Translations under genes and position numbers: made by a program | Shown here: positions 24,733 through 33,755 of the stretch, in pieces | How the letters are laid out: each line of letters begins with the position of its first letter | How positions within the stretch are numbered: position 1 is the first letter of the stretch | From: Actinomadura montaniterrae | Lineage (GTDB): Bacteria; Actinomycetota; Actinomycetes; Streptosporangiales; Streptosporangiaceae | DNA: 64,000 nt | Assembly: GCF_008923365.1 (NCBI RefSeq) | Contig: NZ_WBMR01000010.1 | Coordinates: 33,328 to 97,327 of the forward strand | Direction of reading: 5' to 3' | Notes under the pieces: generated by a model | The model's input: only the letters and a program-made list of their open reading frames with translations | The model's database searches: none | What the model was told of the DNA's origin: nothing

Positions 24733-25797
24733 ATGTCAGTTCCGAAGCCCTCGGCCGCCGCGCCGCCGGCGAACGGCGACGGCGGCGCCGCGCCCCGCCG
24801 CCGGACGCGCCGCCCGGTCCCCGACGAGGCCGGCGTCGTCGGCGTGCTGATCCTGCTGGTGCTCGGCGTCGGGCTGTTCCAGCCGGACTTCCTGCGCACC
24901 GGCAACCTGCTCACGACCGCGCACAACTCCGTCTACGTCGGGCTGATGGCGCTCGGCATGGTGTTCGCCCTCGCGATGCGGGAGGTGGACCTGTCGGTCG
25001 GCGGGATGTACGCGATGGGCGTCGTCGTCGGCGCGCTGCTGATCCGCGACGGCTGGAACACCTGGCTCGCGGCGCTGGCCGTGCTGGCGCTGTCGGCGCT
25101 GGTCGGGGCGCTCAACGGGGCGGTGACGACGTACCTGCGGCTGCCGTCGTTCATCGTCACGCTCGCCACCGCGATGCTGCTGCGCGGCGTCGGCCTCGCG
25201 CTCGCCGAGGGCAAGCAGATCACCGACCTGCCGCAGGGCGACGCGCTGTTCCGCGTCCTCGGCGGCGGGGAGCTGCTCGGCGTGCCGGACGCCGTGTGGG
25301 TGTTCGTGCTCGCCGTCGTGGTGCTCACCGTGCTGTTCACCCGGACGAGGTTCGGCGCGCGGGTCCGGGCGATCGGCTCCAACCCGGAGGCCGCCGAGTT
25401 CGGCGGGCTGCCCGTCGCCCGCACCCGGATCGCGGCGCTGGCGCTGTCCGGGCTGATGGCGGGCCTCGCCGCGGTGCTCGCGCTCGCGTTCTTCATCGCC
25501 GGCGACCCCACGATCGGGCAGGGCTACGAGCTCACCGCCATCGCCGCGGCCATCATCGGCGGCACCCCGCTGAAGGGCGGCACCGGCTCCGTCCTCGGCG
25601 CCGCGGCGGGCACCCTCATCCTCGGCGCCGTCACCGCGGCGCTGGTGTTCTTCGAGGTCCCCATCAACTGGACGACGTTCGCGACCGGGGGCGTCATCCT
25701 CGTCGCCGTCGGCGCCGCGCCGCTGCTGCGCCGCGTCCGCGACGTCCGTGACCTGCGCGCGGTCCGCGACCTGCGCTCACCTGGGAGGAACCCATGA
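24733..25797 (+). CDS. Sugar ABC transporter permease (RbsC type), second importer
   Basis: A 354-residue permease with about ten membrane spans. Family marks: MALGMVFALAMREVDLSVGGMYAMG, LPSFIVTLATAMLLRG, and the ATPase-contact segment YELTAIAAAIIGGTPLKGG. An N-terminal Pro/Arg-rich tail of about 30 residues is cytoplasmic. The C-terminus carries a repeated R-D-V/L-R pattern (RVRDVRDLRAVRDLR). No ribosome site is clear. It overlaps the binding-protein gene by ATGA. Confidence 0.87.
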   Translation: MSVPKPSAAAPPANGDGGAAPRRRTRRPVPDEAGVVGVLILLVLGVGLFQPDFLRTGNLLTTAHNSVYVGLMALGMVFALAMREVDLSVGGMYAMGVVVGALLIRDGWNTWLAALAVLALSALVGALNGAVTTYLRLPSFIVTLATAMLLRGVGLALAEGKQITDLPQGDALFRVLGGGELLGVPDAVWVFVLAVVVLTVLFTRTRFGARVRAIGSNPEAAEFGGLPVARTRIAALALSGLMAGLAAVLALAFFIAGDPTIGQGYELTAIAAAIIGGTPLKGGTGSVLGAAAGTLILGAVTAALVFFEVPINWTTFATGGVILVAVGAAPLLRRVRDVRDLRAVRDLRSPGRNP

Positions 25798-26867
25798 TCC
25801 CGCGTCCCCGCGGGCCGCTCGCCGCCGCCGCGGCGCTGCTGCTCGGCGCCGCCCTGACCACCGCGTCCTGCGGGGACGGCGGGTCGGGCGGCAAGAGCGG
25901 CCGGCTGAAGATGGGCATCGCCGTCGCCAACTACAGCCTCAACTTCGCCCGCGAGATGTACGAGGGCGCGACCGAGGCGTCCAAGCGGGCCGGGAACGTC
26001 GACTTCAAGGTCGTCGGCCCGCCGAACACCGACGGGCCCGCCGAGCAGCAGCTCTTCCAGAACCTCACCGTCACCCACCCGGACGGGATCGTGCTGGAGA
26101 ACCTCGACCCGCCGATCTTCACCCGGCCGGCGGCGCAGGCCGTCGAGAAGGGCATCCCGATCGTCGCGCTGGACACCGCGCCCACCGACGGCAGCAAGGT
26201 CGGCTTCTACGTCGGCAACGACAACTACGAGCTCGGCGCGCTGCTCGCTCAGGCGACGGTGAAGAAGCTCGGCAAGGACGCCAAGGGCACGATCGTCATC
26301 GGCGTCCCGAACCCGGGGACGCCCGTCCTCGACAGCCGCGCGAAAGGAATCAAGGACACGCTCGCGCAGCAGGCGCCGGGCATCCGCGTCCTCGGCCCGT
26401 TCCAGACCTACAGCGACCCGGCGCAGAGCTACGGTGCCTGGCAGGCGCAGGTCAACGCGCACCCCGACGCGCTCGCGTTCCTCGGCGTCGGCGACGCCGA
26501 CAGCTACAACCTCGCCCGGCTCAAGGAGCAGCGGCACGGCAAGTACCTGACCGCGGGGTTCGACGTCGATCCGAAGACGCTGGACGCCATCAAGCGCGGC
26601 ACCAACTTCGCTGGCATCGACCCCGAGCACTACCTCAAGGGCTACATCGCGACCGCTCTGCTCATCAAGGCGGTCCGCGACGGCAAGGGCAAGCTGCCGT
26701 CGGGCTGGTTCAAGACGCCCGGCCTGGTGATGGACTCCGGCAACATCGACGAGATCCTCAAGCGGCAGCAGTCGGTGCAGAACGCCTACGCCTGGTACAA
26801 GCCGCAGCTCGACAAGCTGCTGGCGGACCCGAACGCGAGCATCCGGCCGCTCAAGGAGGCCCGCTGA
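25794..26867 (+). CDS. Sugar ABC transporter substrate-binding lipoprotein, second importer
   Basis: A 357-residue RbsB-type lipoprotein. Signal peptide of about 25 residues ending LTTASC (lipid-modified Cys). The mature part has LKMGIAVANYSLNFAREMYEGA, HPDGIVLENLDPPIF, IPIVALDTAPTDGSKVGFYVGNDNYELG and the C-terminal FAGIDPEHYLKGYIATALLIKA. GGGAGG lies about 6 bases before the ATG. Ligand unknown; adjacent TPP enzyme and SDR suggest a compound that yields a 2-oxo acid or aldehyde. Confidence 0.86.
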   Translation: MIPRPRGPLAAAAALLLGAALTTASCGDGGSGGKSGRLKMGIAVANYSLNFAREMYEGATEASKRAGNVDFKVVGPPNTDGPAEQQLFQNLTVTHPDGIVLENLDPPIFTRPAAQAVEKGIPIVALDTAPTDGSKVGFYVGNDNYELGALLAQATVKKLGKDAKGTIVIGVPNPGTPVLDSRAKGIKDTLAQQAPGIRVLGPFQTYSDPAQSYGAWQAQVNAHPDALAFLGVGDADSYNLARLKEQRHGKYLTAGFDVDPKTLDAIKRGTNFAGIDPEHYLKGYIATALLIKAVRDGKGKLPSGWFKTPGLVMDSGNIDEILKRQQSVQNAYAWYKPQLDKLLADPNASIRPLKEAR

Positions 26868-26868
26868 C

Positions 26869-28391
26869 ATGCTGGTCGCCTCCGGCCTGGTCAAGCACTA
26901 CGGCGGCGTCACCGCGCTGGACGGGGTCGGCATCACCCTGGACGCGGGGGAGGTACACGCGCTCGTCGGCGAGAACGGCGCGGGCAAGTCCACCCTCGTG
27001 AAGATCATCTCCGGGGTGGTGCGGCCCGAGGGCGGCGCCATCGAGCTGGACGGCGAGCCCGTCCGGTTCGCCGGCGCCCGGCAGGCCGCCGCGCAGGGCG
27101 TCGCGATCGTCTCGCAGGAGCTGATGACCTACGACGACCTGACCGTGCTGGAGAACCTCTTCCCCTACGGGGCGCCCCGGCGCCGCGGGCTGGTCAGCAC
27201 CCGCGAGATGCGCCGGCTCGCCGCGCCCGTCCTGGAAGAACTGGGCATCGACCCGCCGCTGCACGCCCGGGCCGGTGAGCTGCCGCTCGCCGACCGGCAG
27301 CTGCTGGAGATCTGCCGGGCGCTGCTGCTGGAGCCCCGCGTGCTCATCCTGGACGAGCCGACCTCCGCGCTGCCCCGCGAGGCCGCCGCGCGGCTCGCCG
27401 GCGTCACCTGGCGCCTCGCCGAGCGCGGCCTCGCCGTGCTGTACATCTCCCACTTCCTGGAGGAGGTCATGCGGATCGCGACCCGGGTGACCGTGCTGCG
27501 CGACGGACGGGTCGTGCTGCCCGGCGCCGGGGCCGCGGACGTCAGCCTGGACTCCCTGGTCACCGCGATGCTCGGCCAGCCCGCCGCCCACGGCGCCGGA
27601 CCGGCCGCCGCGCCCGGCGGACGGTCCGGGACGGAGCCCGCCGCCGCCCCGCCGGGGCGGCGGTCTCCCTCACCGGCGTCACGGTCCCCGGCCGGCTGCG
27701 GGACGTCTCGCTGACGGCGGCGGGCGGGGAGATCGTCGGGCTGGCCGGGCTCCAGGGCGCCGGCCACCTCGCCGTCCTCGACGCCGTGTGCGGCCGCGCC
27801 CGGCCGTCGTCGGGGTCCGTGCGGCTGCCGGGCGGGCGGGCGCCCCGGTCGGCGCGGCACGCCGTCACCTCGGGCGTCGCCTTCGTCTCCGGCGACCGCA
27901 AGGGCCGCGGCCTGATGCTCGACAAGGCGCTGTGGGAGAACGTCACGGCGGTGAGCTGGCTCGGGCAGGGGCGCGGCGGGTTCCTGCCGCGCCGCTCCCG
28001 GCTCGTCGACCGGTCGCGCGGCCACCTGGAGCGGCTGCGCGTCCGCGGCGACGTGCGCGCCGGCGCGGGCGACCTGTCCGGCGGCAACCAGCAGAAGGTC
28101 GTCTTCGCCAAGTGGCTGGACGCCGCCCCGTCCGTCCTGGCGCTGGACGACCCGACGCGCGGCGTCGACGTCGGCGCCCGCGCCGAGCTGCACGGCATCG
28201 TCCGCGGGCTGGCCGCCGAGGGGAAGGTCGTGCTGATCGCGTCGTCGGACCTCGCTGAGCTGGTCGAGCTGTGCCACCGGGTCGTCGTGTTCCAGCACGG
28301 ACGCGTCGTCGGGTCGCTGGCCGGGAGGCGGCTCACCGAGCCCGCGCTCAGCCTCGCCATGAACGCGGGCTTCGCCGGGCCCGCGCGCTGA
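26869..28391 (+). pseudogene. Double-NBD sugar ABC ATPase (RbsA type), frameshifted in the linker
   Basis: The expected third component of the importer, one base after the binding-protein stop. The first ATPase domain is open from 26869 and its frame closes at 27714: Walker A GENGAGKST, SQELMTYDDLTVLENLF, Walker B VLILDEPTSAL. The second domain reads in another frame from about 27660 to 28391 (LAGLQGAGHLAVLDAV, signature LSGGNQQKVVFAKWL, VLALDDPTRGVDVGA). Each frame stays open across the linker, so a single base-level shift between about 27560 and 27660 joins them into a normal protein of about 505 residues. A perfect GC hairpin (27641-27663) lies there. Sequencing error, a true mutation or programmed shifting are all possible; both domains look intact. 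Confidence 0.8.
27641..27663. other. Perfect 10-bp GC hairpin at the ABC ATPase frameshift
   Basis: CCGCCGCCCC (27641-27650) and GGGGCGGCGG (27654-27663) pair perfectly around a 3-base loop. The reading frame changes at or just before this element. Such a structure is a known source of sequencing compression and could also stall ribosomes. Confidence 0.6.
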
Positions 28392-28420
28392 CGCGCGTCG
28401 CCCCTTTGCGCTGACGCGCG
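28392..28420. terminator. Hairpin between convergent ABC ATPase and F420 oxidoreductase genes
   Basis: CGCGCGTC (28392-28399) pairs with GACGCGCG (28413-28420). GCGCTGACGCGCG also occurs twice in direct order (28385-28397 and 28408-28420), reaching into the stop codon of the ATPase gene. Probably a shared terminator in the 30-base gap. Confidence 0.4.
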
Positions 28421-28421
28421 G

Positions 28422-29396
28422 TCAGGCGAGGTGCGCGATGACGGGCGCGAACGCGTCCATCGCCGTGTCGGGCACCTGGTAGTAGGTGAAGCCGTAGCGA
28501 TCGCGGCGGGCGAGCATCTGCTCGGCGATGTGCTCGGGCGGCCCGACGAACTGCGACGGCATCTCCAGCACCAGGCCGGTGGACGCGGTGCCCCAGCCGC
28601 GCATGACCGCGACCTTCGCGGCGGCGCGGCGCGGATCGGGGCCGAACGTGGGCGTGACCACCATGCTCAGCTCGACGTCGCGGCCCGCCGCGGCCTCCCG
28701 GACCCAGCCGACCTTGCGCTCGACGGTCTCCGGGAGGCGCTCGGTGATCTCCTCGGAGATCGTCCCGTCGGGGAGGGCGCGGGGCAGGATCCCGACGGTG
28801 TCGGCGAGCCGCCCGGCGATGCCGAGCATCCGCCGGCTGCCCGCGCCGACCACGAGGGGCGGCCGGTGCTCCGGACGCGGGAACACCTCCAGGCCGTCGA
28901 TCCGGTAGTGCTCGCCGGCGAAGGTCGTCCTGTCGCCGGACAGCAGGCTCCGCAGGATCCGCAGCGACTCCTCCAGGCGGCCCACCCGCGCGCCCGCGGC
29001 GTCGAAGGGCATCCCGGCCGCCTCGTACTCCTCGCGGAGCCAGCCCGCGCCGAGGCCCAGCTCGAAACGGCCGCCCGACAGATGGTCGAGCGTCGCGGCC
29101 TCCTTGGCGAGCATCACCGGGTGCCGGTAGTCGTTGGAGAGCACCATCGTGCCGACCCGCAGCGTGCTCGTCGCGGCGGCGGCCGACGCCAGCGCGACCA
29201 TCGGGGCCAGCTGGTCGCCGAACGGCTCGGCCACGAAGTGGTCGCGCAGGACCAGCGCGGAGTACCCGAGGTCCTCGGCACGCCGCGCCGTCGCGAGCAG
29301 CTGCGCACCGGAGCAGATCGACTCGCCGACCACGCCGAACCGGAACGCGCGGCGGGCCGGGCCGGTGTTCGTCCGGTCCTTGGGGGCTTCGTCCAT
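28422..29396 (-). CDS. LLM-class F420-dependent oxidoreductase
   Basis: A 324-residue luciferase-like TIM-barrel oxidoreductase that most likely uses coenzyme F420. Seen: FRFGVVGESICSGAQLLATARRAEDLGYSAL-type start, RVGTMVLSNDYRHPVMLAKEAATLDHLSGGR and FELGLGAGWLREEYEAAGMPFD, the strongest family signature. I start at MDEAPKDRT (29396), because the 37 codons upstream look non-coding; the ribosome site is weak. Substrate unknown. It converges with the ABC ATPase gene. Confidence 0.85.
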   Translation of the reverse strand: MDEAPKDRTNTGPARRAFRFGVVGESICSGAQLLATARRAEDLGYSALVLRDHFVAEPFGDQLAPMVALASAAAATSTLRVGTMVLSNDYRHPVMLAKEAATLDHLSGGRFELGLGAGWLREEYEAAGMPFDAAGARVGRLEESLRILRSLLSGDRTTFAGEHYRIDGLEVFPRPEHRPPLVVGAGSRRMLGIAGRLADTVGILPRALPDGTISEEITERLPETVERKVGWVREAAAGRDVELSMVVTPTFGPDPRRAAAKVAVMRGWGTASTGLVLEMPSQFVGPPEHIAEQMLARRDRYGFTYYQVPDTAMDAFAPVIAHLA

Positions 29397-29566
29397 GAGC
29401 CGAGCATGCCGTGCCCGCGGACCGGTCCGCTGGCAGGAAAACGGCAGAGGGCTCGACTTGGTCAACAAATGGCCCCGGGGCTGGTGCCGGCGGTTCGAAG
29501 ATCGCAATATTGCCGGGGGCGAGATTCGCCCTGGCCGCTCGTTCCCCCGGCCCCGGAGGTCAGTCC

Positions 29567-29827
29567 GTGAGTGAAACGTCCCCCGCCCCCGCGTCTCCAG
29601 CCCAGCAGCCCCCTCCCGGCCCGTCCCCGGCGCGGAAGGTCGTGGCCGGCGTCCTGCTGGTGGCCCCGTTCGCCGTCTACCTGGCCGTGCCGACGTACGC
29701 CAAGGACGGCCCGCACGTGGCGGGCTTCCCGTTCTTCTACTGGTGGCAGCTCCTGTGGGTGGTGCTCACCGCCGTGTGCATCGGCGGCGCCCACCTGCTG
29801 ACCCGGAAGCGGGGTGCGGCGAAGTGA
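29567..29827 (+). CDS. DUF3311-type small membrane protein
   Basis: An 86-residue protein with two hydrophobic spans (VVAGVLLVAPFAVYLAVPTYA and WWQLLWVVLTAVCIGGAHLL), a Pro/Ser-rich start and a basic end. This is the DUF3311 pattern; such genes nearly always precede a sodium:solute symporter gene, as here (GTGA overlap), and the protein is probably a small accessory subunit. GTG start with GGAGG 7 bases upstream. A perfect palindrome GCAATATTGC lies at 29504-29513 in the promoter area. Confidence 0.8.
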   Translation: MSETSPAPASPAQQPPPGPSPARKVVAGVLLVAPFAVYLAVPTYAKDGPHVAGFPFFYWWQLLWVVLTAVCIGGAHLLTRKRGAAK

Positions 29828-31458
29828 AGGACGTCAACGGCGTCGAGCTGACCATCTTCATCGTCTTCTTCGCGGCGGTGACCGTGGTCGGCTTCGCGGC
29901 CGCGCGCTGGCGGCGCGGCCAGACCATCATGCACCTCGATGAATGGGGCCTCGGCGGCCGCAGCTTCGGCACGTTCATCACCTGGTTCCTGCTCGGCGGC
30001 GACCTCTACAGCGCCTACACGTTCATCGCCGTGCCGTCGGCGGTGTTCGCGGGCGGCGCGATGGGCTTCTGGTCGGTGCCCTACGGCGCGATCGCGTACC
30101 CGATCGTGTTCCTGATCGGCCCGCGGCTGTGGTCGGTCGCGCAGCGGCACGGCTACGTGACCGCGGCCGACTTCGTCCGCGGCCGGTACGGCTCCCGGTC
30201 GCTGGGGCTCGCCATCGCGCTCACCGGGATCCTGGCGATGATGCCGTACATCGCGCTCCAGCTCGTCGGTATCCAGGCCGTCCTGACGGTGATGGGCGTG
30301 TCCGGGTCCGGCTGGGCGAAGGACCTGCCGCTGTTCATCGCGTTCGCGCTGCTGGCCGCCTACACCTACACCTCGGGGCTGCGGGCGCCGGCGCTGATCT
30401 CGTTCGTCAAGGATGCGCTGATCTACATCGTGATCATCGTCGCGATCGTCTACATCCCCACCAAGCTCGGGGGCTGGGACGGCATCTTCGACAAGTCCGC
30501 CGCCGCTCTCGCCAAGCCGAACCCGGCGACCGGCAAGCCCGCCGGCTCGCTGTTCACCAGCGACATGACGCACTGGGCGTACGGGACGCTGGCGCTCGGC
30601 TCGTCGCTCGCGCTGTTCATCTACCCGCACAGCGTGACCGGCGCGCTCGCGGCCGGGCGCCGCGACGTGATTCGGCGGAACGCGGCGCTGCTGCCCGCGT
30701 ACTCGCTGCTGCTCGGGCTGCTCGCGCTGCTCGGCTACATGGCGCTCGCCCACCCCGGCGTCGTCGCCGCCGTCAAGCACGCCGGCAACCCGCAGCTGGC
30801 GGTGCCGGAGCTGTTCGACCAGGTGTTCCCGGACTGGTTCGCCGGCGTCGCGTTCGCCGCGATCGGGGTCGGCGCGCTGGTGCCGGCCGCGATCATGTCG
30901 ATCGCCGCGTCCAACCTGTTCACCCGCAACGTCTACACCTCCTTCATCCGGCCGGACGCGACCCCGGAGGAGGAGACCCGGGTGTCGCAGCTGGTGTCGC
31001 TGCTGGTGAAGCTCGGCGCGCTGGTGTTCGTGCTCGGCTTCGACAAGTCGCTGGCGATCAACCTGCAGCTGCTCGGCGGCATCTGGGTGGTGCAGACGTT
31101 CCCCGCCATCGGCATCGGCCTGTACACGCGGTGGCTGGACCGCTGGGGCCTGCTCGCCGGCTGGGCCGCGGGCATGGCGTACGGCACGTACACCGCCTAC
31201 GACCAGGCGTCGCCGACGCAGAGCCACTTCGGCTCGCCGCTCGCCGACATCCCGTTCGTCGGCCACACCGGCTACATCGCGCTGACCGCGTTCGTGCTCA
31301 ACATGGTCGTCGCGGTCGTGGTCACGCTGGTCGTGCGGGCGCTGAAGGTGCCGGCCGGCCGGGACGAGACGAGCGCCGGCGACTACACCGCCGACGCGGG
31401 CGACCGGCTGGCCGCGCCGGAGGACCCGGCGGGCGAGCTCACCGGCCAGTCCGCCTGA
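29824..31458 (+). CDS. Sodium:solute symporter (SSS family)
   Basis: A 544-residue membrane symporter with about 13 spans. Family marks: the N-terminal DEWGLGGRSFGTFITWFLLGGDLYSAYTFIAVPS, PYIALQLVGIQAVL, and the sodium-site region AGVAFAAIGVGALVPAAIMSIAASNLFTRNVY. It probably takes up a monocarboxylate or related solute with sodium. GTG start overlapping the DUF3311 stop, so the two are co-translated. A hairpin terminator follows at 31571-31605. Confidence 0.87.
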   Translation: MKDVNGVELTIFIVFFAAVTVVGFAAARWRRGQTIMHLDEWGLGGRSFGTFITWFLLGGDLYSAYTFIAVPSAVFAGGAMGFWSVPYGAIAYPIVFLIGPRLWSVAQRHGYVTAADFVRGRYGSRSLGLAIALTGILAMMPYIALQLVGIQAVLTVMGVSGSGWAKDLPLFIAFALLAAYTYTSGLRAPALISFVKDALIYIVIIVAIVYIPTKLGGWDGIFDKSAAALAKPNPATGKPAGSLFTSDMTHWAYGTLALGSSLALFIYPHSVTGALAAGRRDVIRRNAALLPAYSLLLGLLALLGYMALAHPGVVAAVKHAGNPQLAVPELFDQVFPDWFAGVAFAAIGVGALVPAAIMSIAASNLFTRNVYTSFIRPDATPEEETRVSQLVSLLVKLGALVFVLGFDKSLAINLQLLGGIWVVQTFPAIGIGLYTRWLDRWGLLAGWAAGMAYGTYTAYDQASPTQSHFGSPLADIPFVGHTGYIALTAFVLNMVVAVVVTLVVRALKVPAGRDETSAGDYTADAGDRLAAPEDPAGELTGQSA

Positions 31459-31570
31459 GGCCACGCGCATTCGCGCAGACCGGTGGGACGGGGCGAGCGG
31501 CTCGGTCGCCGTCCGTGCGGCGTAAGGGCGTCACCGACTGCCCCGATCCCACCGGTCCCTTCCAGACTGC

Positions 31571-31605
31571 GCCCCGCCCGCCGCGATCCGCAAGGCGGGC
31601 GGGGC
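31571..31605. terminator. Terminator between symporter and GNAT genes
   Basis: GCCCCGCCCGCC (31571-31582) and GGCGGGCGGGGC (31594-31605) form a perfect 12-base stem with an 11-base loop, between the convergent symporter and acetyltransferase genes. Confidence 0.65.
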
Positions 31606-31620
31606 GGGCGGGGCGGGCGG
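31594..31620. repeat. Three tandem copies of GGCGGGCGG
   Basis: A 9-base unit GGCGGGCGG is repeated three times head to tail, the first copy being the right arm of the terminator. The G-runs on the plus strand could form a quadruplex; it may simply be slippage of the hairpin arm. Confidence 0.5.
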
Positions 31621-31623
31621 GGA

Positions 31624-32136
31624 TCAGCCCGCGGCGTCGACGCGCTGGGCCAGCACCTGCCCCGGCCAGCCGCCCACCTCGAACTCGGCGACCGTCGCGA
31701 ACCCCTGGCTCCGGTAGTACCCGACGAGCCGCCCGTCGCCGCCGCCGTAGCAGTCGACGCGCAGCAGCCCGGCGCCGCGCGCCCGCGCCAGCCTCTTCGC
31801 CTCGGCGATCAGCGCGGCGCCGACGCCGTGGCCGGCGAACGCCCGGTCGGTGACCAGCAGCGTGATGTACAGCTCCGGTTCGTCGGCCGCGCCCACGTAG
31901 GACGGCGGGCGCGGCGCGACGGCCATGACCCCGGCGGGGCGGCCGCCGACCTCCGCCACCAGGATCTCGTCGTCGCGGGCGATGCCGGTGATGCGCTCGA
32001 CCCGGCGCGGGTCGCGCGACCACGGCTCGGCGCCCCACTGGCCCGTCCGCCCGTTGCTCGCCAGCCAGGCGACGGCGCCGTCCAGCATCGCCATGATCAC
32101 GGGTACGTCGTCCGACCCGCCGCTGCGGATCTCCAT
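31624..32136 (-). CDS. GNAT-family N-acetyltransferase
   Basis: A 170-residue acetyltransferase. Seen: MEIRSGGSDDVPVIMAMLD start, ILVAEVGGRPAGVMAV, the acetyl-CoA-binding segment DRAFAGHGVGAALIAEAKRLARARG (R/Q-x-x-G-x-G/A form) and the late VGYYRSQGF. Such proteins acetylate small molecules or protein termini; the substrate is not evident. Start at 32136 with GGGAGG 7 bases upstream. Confidence 0.85.
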   Translation of the reverse strand: MEIRSGGSDDVPVIMAMLDGAVAWLASNGRTGQWGAEPWSRDPRRVERITGIARDDEILVAEVGGRPAGVMAVAPRPPSYVGAADEPELYITLLVTDRAFAGHGVGAALIAEAKRLARARGAGLLRVDCYGGGDGRLVGYYRSQGFATVAEFEVGGWPGQVLAQRVDAAG

Positions 32137-32165
32137 CGCGGCACCTCCCACCCGTGATCATCGCA

Positions 32166-33710
32166 TCACCGCGGGACCGGGCGGCGCTCCTCTCCCGCCT
32201 CCTCGGAACGCTCCAGCTCACCGCCGGAGAACAGCCGCGCGATCGGCCCGCCCCGCGGCCCCGGTACGGCCGTCCTCGCCCGGAGCCGCTCCGCCGCCTC
32301 GGGGGCGAGCGGGCGGGTCCGCTCGCTGAACCCGCCGGACGGGGCGCGGACGATGATCCCCGTCTCGACGCCGTGCTCAAGGAGCAGCCGGTCGCGGCGC
32401 TGGAGGCCGAGGCACAGCCGCCGTGTCACCGCGAACGCCAGCACCGGCCCGACCAGGAGCATGATGCGGAAGAACCAGGTGGTCGCGAACAGGGACACCT
32501 CGAACCGGTCGGCGATGACGTCGTTGCCCGCCGCCGCCCACAGCACGCCGTAGAAGACGATCCCGGCCGCGCCCAGGCCCGTCCGCGTGGCGGCGTCGCG
32601 CGGGCGGTCGAGCACATGGTGGATCGCCGTGTCGCCCGTCGCGCGCCGCTCGATGAACGGGTACAGCGCGAGCAGCGTGAAGAACACGGTGATGACCAGC
32701 AGCGGGACGAGGATGCCGAACGACAGCGTGTGCCCGGCGACGGTGACGTCCCAGCCGGGCATCAGCCGCAGCGCGCCGTCGCCGAACGCCAGGTACCAGT
32801 CGGGCTGCGACCCCGCGCTGATCGCGGTGGGGGAGTAGGGGCCGTACTGCCAGACCGGGTTGATCTGCAGGAAGGCCGCCAGCAGTACGGTCACCCCGGC
32901 GGTGAACAGGACGAACGCCGTGGTCTTGGCCATGAAGACCGGGTAGAACGGCTTGCCCTCGACGGTCCGCTCGGTGCTGCGGCCGCGCCGGAAGTCGGTG
33001 TGCTTCTGCACCCACGGCAGCACGATCGCGTGCAGCGGCACCAGCGCCGCCATCAGGCCCGGCACGAGCAGCACGTGCACGACGTAGAGCCTCGGGATGA
33101 GGTCGGTGCCGGGGAACTGGCCGCCGAGCAGGAAGAACGCGAGGTAGCTGCCGACGAGCGGGATCGCCTGCGCGGCGCCGAGGACCAGCCGCAGCCCGGT
33201 GCCGGACAGCAGGTCGTCGGGCAGCGAGTAGCCGGTGAACCCGTTGGCCATCGCCAGCGTGAACAGCACGATGCCGAGCAGCCAGTTCAGCTCGCGGGGC
33301 TTGCGGAACGCGCCGGTGAAGAACACCCGGAGCATGTGCGCCAGGATCGCGGCGATGAAGATCAGCGCGGACCAGTGGTGCACCTGCCGCACGAGCAGGC
33401 CGCCGCGCACGTCCATGCTGATGTGCAGCGTCGAGGCGTATGCCTCGCTCATCTCGACGCCGCGGAGCGGGGTGTAGGAGCCGTGGTAGACGACCTCGCC
33501 CATGCTCGGCTTGAAGAAGAACGTCAGGAAGACGCCGGAGGCGAGCAGGACGAGGAAGGAGTAGAGGGCGATCTCGCCGATGAGGAAGGACCAGTGGTCG
33601 GGGAACGCCTTGCGGGCGGCGCGGCGGGCGAACCCGGTGGTGCCGAGCCGGTCGTCGAGGGCGTTCAGGGCTTGTTCGGCCGTCGAAGTGCGCCGTTCGG
33701 TCAGGGACAT
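32166..33710 (-). CDS. qcrB: Cytochrome bc1 complex cytochrome b subunit, stand-alone copy
   Basis: A 514-residue cytochrome b of actinobacterial type. Transmembrane haem ligands appear as paired His (VRQVHHWSALIFIAAILAHMLRVFFTGAFRKPRE and LYVVHVLLVPGLMAALVPLHAIVL), with the Qo-site PDWYLA segment (SQPDWYLAFGDGAL). The C-terminal tail after GIIVRAPSGGFSERT is long and basic as in QcrB. No qcrC, qcrA or cytochrome oxidase gene is adjacent, so it is a paralogue or displaced copy. GGGAG lies 7 bases before the ATG. Three GTAGTAC-type palindromes upstream suggest control by a BlaI/MecI-like repressor. Confidence 0.88.
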   Translation of the reverse strand: MSLTERRTSTAEQALNALDDRLGTTGFARRAARKAFPDHWSFLIGEIALYSFLVLLASGVFLTFFFKPSMGEVVYHGSYTPLRGVEMSEAYASTLHISMDVRGGLLVRQVHHWSALIFIAAILAHMLRVFFTGAFRKPRELNWLLGIVLFTLAMANGFTGYSLPDDLLSGTGLRLVLGAAQAIPLVGSYLAFFLLGGQFPGTDLIPRLYVVHVLLVPGLMAALVPLHAIVLPWVQKHTDFRRGRSTERTVEGKPFYPVFMAKTTAFVLFTAGVTVLLAAFLQINPVWQYGPYSPTAISAGSQPDWYLAFGDGALRLMPGWDVTVAGHTLSFGILVPLLVITVFFTLLALYPFIERRATGDTAIHHVLDRPRDAATRTGLGAAGIVFYGVLWAAAGNDVIADRFEVSLFATTWFFRIMLLVGPVLAFAVTRRLCLGLQRRDRLLLEHGVETGIIVRAPSGGFSERTRPLAPEAAERLRARTAVPGPRGGPIARLFSGGELERSEEAGEERRPVPR

Positions 33711-33755
33711 GCGCCACTCCCGTGGGGGTCGGTCGCCGGTGACCTGTACGACCGA

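Noticed and set aside
31594..31620. CRISPR-like or minisatellite array in the G-rich tandem repeat
   Set aside because: Only three 9-base copies without spacers, continuous with a terminator arm; best seen as a slipped hairpin.
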